In this document: positions 61,729 through 64,000 of the stretch, in pieces | Layout: each line of letters begins with the position of its first letter | Position numbering within the stretch: position 1 is the first letter of the stretch | Assembly: GCF_039540375.1 (NCBI RefSeq) | Contig: NZ_BAABEX010000029.1 | Location: forward strand, 1-64,000 | Length of the DNA stretch: 64,000 nt | Reading direction: 5' to 3' | DNA from: Acidovorax_G lacteus | GTDB taxonomy: Bacteria; Pseudomonadota; Gammaproteobacteria; Burkholderiales; Burkholderiaceae_C | The notes under the pieces: generated by a model | The model's input: only the letters and a program-made list of their open reading frames with translations | The model's database searches: none | Told to the model about the DNA's origin: nothing | Translations under genes and position numbers: made by a program

Positions 61729-63603
61729 GTGGAACACGCGGATTTCGTACATCTGGTGCGGCTGAGCGAATTGGCCAGCGCCGACAACAGCCGCGCCTAC
61801 CGGCGCAAGGTGGCCGCCTTTGCTGCGCTGGGCTACGCCTGGGTGCTGGGCTGTGCCGCGCTGGCGGTGGCGCTGCTGGCCTGGGCGCTGCCGCCGCTGC
61901 TGCAAGGGCGCTTTCGCTTCGTCTGGTTCGGCGTGGCGCTGGGCGGTGCGGCGTTGCTGTGGTCCAGCTTGCGTGCGCTGTGGCTGCGCTTGGAGCCACC
62001 CGCGGGCCTTGAGATCACTGCCGCCGACGCGCCGGAGCTGTTCGAGGCTCTGGAGCGCATCCGCCGCAAGGTCAAAGGCCCGCCGCTGCATCGGGTGGTG
62101 CTCGACGGCGAGTTCAACGCCAGCATCCAGCAATTGCCCCGGTGGGGGCTGCTCGGCGGATCGATCAACCATCTGAGCCTGGGCTTGCCGCTGGTGCTGG
62201 CGCTCGACCGCGCGCGGCTGCTGGCGGTGCTGGCACACGAGTACGGCCACCTGCGCGGCGACCACGGCCGCTTTGCCGCCTGGATCTACCGCACCCGCCT
62301 GGCCTGGATGCGCCTGCACGACAGCATGGAGGGCGACGCCGGGCTCACGGCCGTGGCCACGCAGGCGTTTTTCCGCTGGTACTTTCCGCGCTTTGCTGCG
62401 CGCAGCTTCGCTGTGGCCCGGCAGGACGAATACGAGGCCGACCGCATTGCGGGCAAGCTGGTGGGCCGTGACACCGTGGCCGCCGCCCTGGCCGAGATCG
62501 AGGTGCGCGGCCGCTGGCTCGACACCGTGTATTGGCGCGACCACTGGGCCCGTGCCGCCACTGAGGCGCTGCCCGTGGGGCCGTACCGCGCCATGCGCCG
62601 CGCGCTGGCGCAGCCACCCGAGCCGGCCTTCGCCAACGACGCCCTGCGCCAGGCCATGAAGCGCCTGAGCCAGTTCGATGACACCCATCCGGGGCTGCGC
62701 GACCGGCTCGAAGCGCTGGAGGCGGGGCCGCCGCTGCCCACCTGGTCGCGTGGCTCGGCCTTCGTGCTGTTGGGCGAGGGCGCACGCAAGTTCATCGAAC
62801 GCCTGGACGCCGACTGGTGCCGCGACCACGCCAGCGGATGGAAGCAGCAGCACCTGCGGTTGCAGCGGGTGCGTGAACGGGTGGACGTGCTGGCACAGCG
62901 CCTGCCCCAAGCGTCGGCCGACGAGTGCGTGGAGCTGGCGCAGCTGCAGCGGCAGATCGACCCGCGTGCCGACGTGCGCGCACTGTACGAGAAGGCGCTC
63001 GCGGCCAGCGCCGAGCATCCAGACGCCCTGCGCGGCCTGGCGGGCACCCTGCCCGATGAGGACCGCGCAGGCAAACTCGCCTGCCTGGATCGCTTGTGGG
63101 ACGCGGGCAGCGACCACCGCTGGTGGGCTGCGCGCGCCGCGCTGGCCGAGCTGGAGACCCCTCGCCCTGGCATGGAGCATGACGCCGCGACCTTCAAGCA
63201 GTGGCGCAAGCGCCTGGAACGCGCGCAGGAAAGCGAGGAGCGCGCGTGGGAGGAACTGTCGGGAACGCCGTTCTTCAGCCAGATCGGGCGGCATGGCCTG
63301 GGGCCGCTGGCACTGACGCTGCTGCAAGACGACCTGCAGCGCTGCCGACCGGTGACCCGCGCCTGGCTGGTGCGCAAGCAGCTGCGCGAGGTGCCCCGCC
63401 GTCGGGCGTATCTGCTGTTTCTGGAACTGCCCGACCTGGACGACGCCGAGCGATTCCGGCTGTGCCGCTGGATCGAGCGCCAGATCGATCTGCCCGGGCC
63501 TGTGCTGGCGCTGTGGGCAGGCGAGTCGCCCACGCTGCGGGACATTGAGCGCCATGCGCAGGAGCCGGTGTACCGGCGGGGTGAACCGGCAACGGCGCCG
63601 TGA
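61729..63603 (+). CDS. Membrane M48-family zinc metalloprotease
   Basis: A 624-residue protein: TMs at about 33-55 and 65-85, then an M48 peptidase domain with HEYGH (170-174) and the third zinc ligand E236 in QDEYEADRIAG. A long C-terminal helical, TPR-like region (about 390-620) with charged repeats follows. This layout, an integral-membrane M48 with a helical tail, is seen in uncharacterised relatives of HtpX. The start is GTG at 61729 with GGAGG upstream; an ATG at 61669 is less likely. Probably involved in membrane protein quality control, but this is inference. Confidence 0.88.
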   Translation: MEHADFVHLVRLSELASADNSRAYRRKVAAFAALGYAWVLGCAALAVALLAWALPPLLQGRFRFVWFGVALGGAALLWSSLRALWLRLEPPAGLEITAADAPELFEALERIRRKVKGPPLHRVVLDGEFNASIQQLPRWGLLGGSINHLSLGLPLVLALDRARLLAVLAHEYGHLRGDHGRFAAWIYRTRLAWMRLHDSMEGDAGLTAVATQAFFRWYFPRFAARSFAVARQDEYEADRIAGKLVGRDTVAAALAEIEVRGRWLDTVYWRDHWARAATEALPVGPYRAMRRALAQPPEPAFANDALRQAMKRLSQFDDTHPGLRDRLEALEAGPPLPTWSRGSAFVLLGEGARKFIERLDADWCRDHASGWKQQHLRLQRVRERVDVLAQRLPQASADECVELAQLQRQIDPRADVRALYEKALAASAEHPDALRGLAGTLPDEDRAGKLACLDRLWDAGSDHRWWAARAALAELETPRPGMEHDAATFKQWRKRLERAQESEERAWEELSGTPFFSQIGRHGLGPLALTLLQDDLQRCRPVTRAWLVRKQLREVPRRRAYLLFLELPDLDDAERFRLCRWIERQIDLPGPVLALWAGESPTLRDIERHAQEPVYRRGEPATAP

Positions 63604-63651
63604 CGGCGTGCGCGGCGGGCCAGCCGAGACCGCGACGGCGGGGCGAGGTGG

Positions 63652-63657
63652 GACAAT
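63652..63657 (+). promoter_or_regulatory. -10 box, predicted leaderless transcript of the rsmB-like gene
   Basis: GACAAT is followed after 7 nt by the ATG at 63665. No Shine-Dalgarno is present. The -35 region is weak. Confidence 0.4.
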
Positions 63658-63664
63658 CGGGGCC

Positions 63665-64000
63665 ATGCATCCCAAAGCCCTTCTCGATTCCTGTGCCGAA
63701 CTGGTGCGGCTGACACTGACCTTTGAACACCCGGCCGACGCCGTGGTGTCGCGTTACTTCCGCGACCACCGAGGCCTGGGGCCGCGCGAGCGGGCCACGC
63801 TGGCCGAAACCGTGTACACGGTGCTGCGCAAGAAACTGTTGTTTGACCACCTTGCCCCATCGGGCAGCGGCCCGCGCGAGCGGCGCATGGCCATCCTGGG
63901 CTTTGCCCACAGCCAGGACGAGGCCGCGCGCCGCCAGGGGCAATCCCGTGCGTCCCGCGACTTCCTCAAAAGCGCGCTGACGGACGCCGAGAAGAACTGG
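63665..64000 (+). CDS. RsmB-like (rRNA cytosine-C5 methyltransferase family) protein, 5' part
   Basis: The first 112 residues of a gene cut by the window end. The N terminus (MHPKALLDSCAELVRLTL, then RGLGPRERATLAETVYTVLRK) is the NusB-like helical domain found at the start of RsmB/RsmF-type m5C methyltransferases. The SAM-binding and catalytic parts lie beyond the window, so the assignment rests on this domain only. RsmB methylates C967 of 16S rRNA; a paralogue of other specificity is possible. Confidence 0.7.
   Translation, partial: MHPKALLDSCAELVRLTLTFEHPADAVVSRYFRDHRGLGPRERATLAETVYTVLRKKLLFDHLAPSGSGPRERRMAILGFAHSQDEAARRQGQSRASRDFLKSALTDAEKNW

Overview
The window is a gene-dense stretch of chromosome, high in G+C, most likely from a betaproteobacterium of the Comamonadaceae (Acidovorax-like). 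This rests on the protein families and their order (ribF-ileS-lspA, lolC-lolD, an rpfE-type gene translationally coupled to recJ, TctB-TctA), the strong G/C bias at third codon positions, and short interspersed repeats with an ATAGC..AATAGC core that I associate with this family. It is a judgement from family knowledge, not a database result. No prophage, plasmid, transposase or CRISPR array is visible.

Layout. 1-6 kb: CBS-domain protein, threonine/serine dehydratase-like enzyme, serS, a secreted protein, a DSD1-like PLP enzyme and tRNA-Ser(CGA). 5.6-11 kb (minus strand): a run of PHP phosphatase, Sua5/YrdC protein, M50 membrane protease and trpS, followed by a formylglycine-enzyme-like lipoprotein and two small genes. 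11-15 kb: two convergent chemoreceptors. 15-20 kb: recJ with an rpfE-like gene, then lolC-lolD. 19.9-20.8 kb: a non-coding block built from two inverted copies of a ~430-bp structured repeat. 20.8-25 kb (minus): HtrA-like protease, MoxR ATPase, DUF58 and VWA proteins. 25-31.6 kb: TatD, deoxyinosine glycosylase, spermidine-synthase-like protein, a GspE/PilB-type ATPase and TctBA transporter membrane subunits. 31.8-38.6 kb: DUF3422 protein, gamma-glutamyltransferase-like protein, EamA transporter, M48 protease with an SH3-like partner, and an SDR. 38.8-42.6 kb: a TRAP-type binding protein translationally coupled to a GGDEF/EAL protein. 42.6-49 kb: EamA transporter, quinone oxidoreductase, Nudix hydrolase, a lone flagellin gene with a FliA-type promoter, and a Na/Pi cotransporter. 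49-57 kb: ribF-ileS-lspA, an HNH protein, a TPR-methyltransferase and a lipase-like lipoprotein. 57-64 kb: two acyl-CoA dehydrogenases, YceH, purN, a DUF1653 protein, an M48 protease and the start of an rsmB-like gene.

The most unusual object is the 19.9-20.8 kb block. Two copies of the same ~430-nt unit face each other. Each lies in the sense orientation just downstream of a convergent operon (lolCD on one side, the MoxR/VWA operon on the other). Comparing the copies shows several hairpins whose loops are conserved while the stem bases differ in a compensated way, which is what selection on structure would produce. Other points worth a look are the TRAP-binding-protein/c-di-GMP enzyme pair, the reduced MoxR operon with its own membrane protease, the TrpS C-terminal extension, and a set of genes whose -10 box sits 6-8 nt before the start codon (predicted leaderless mRNAs).
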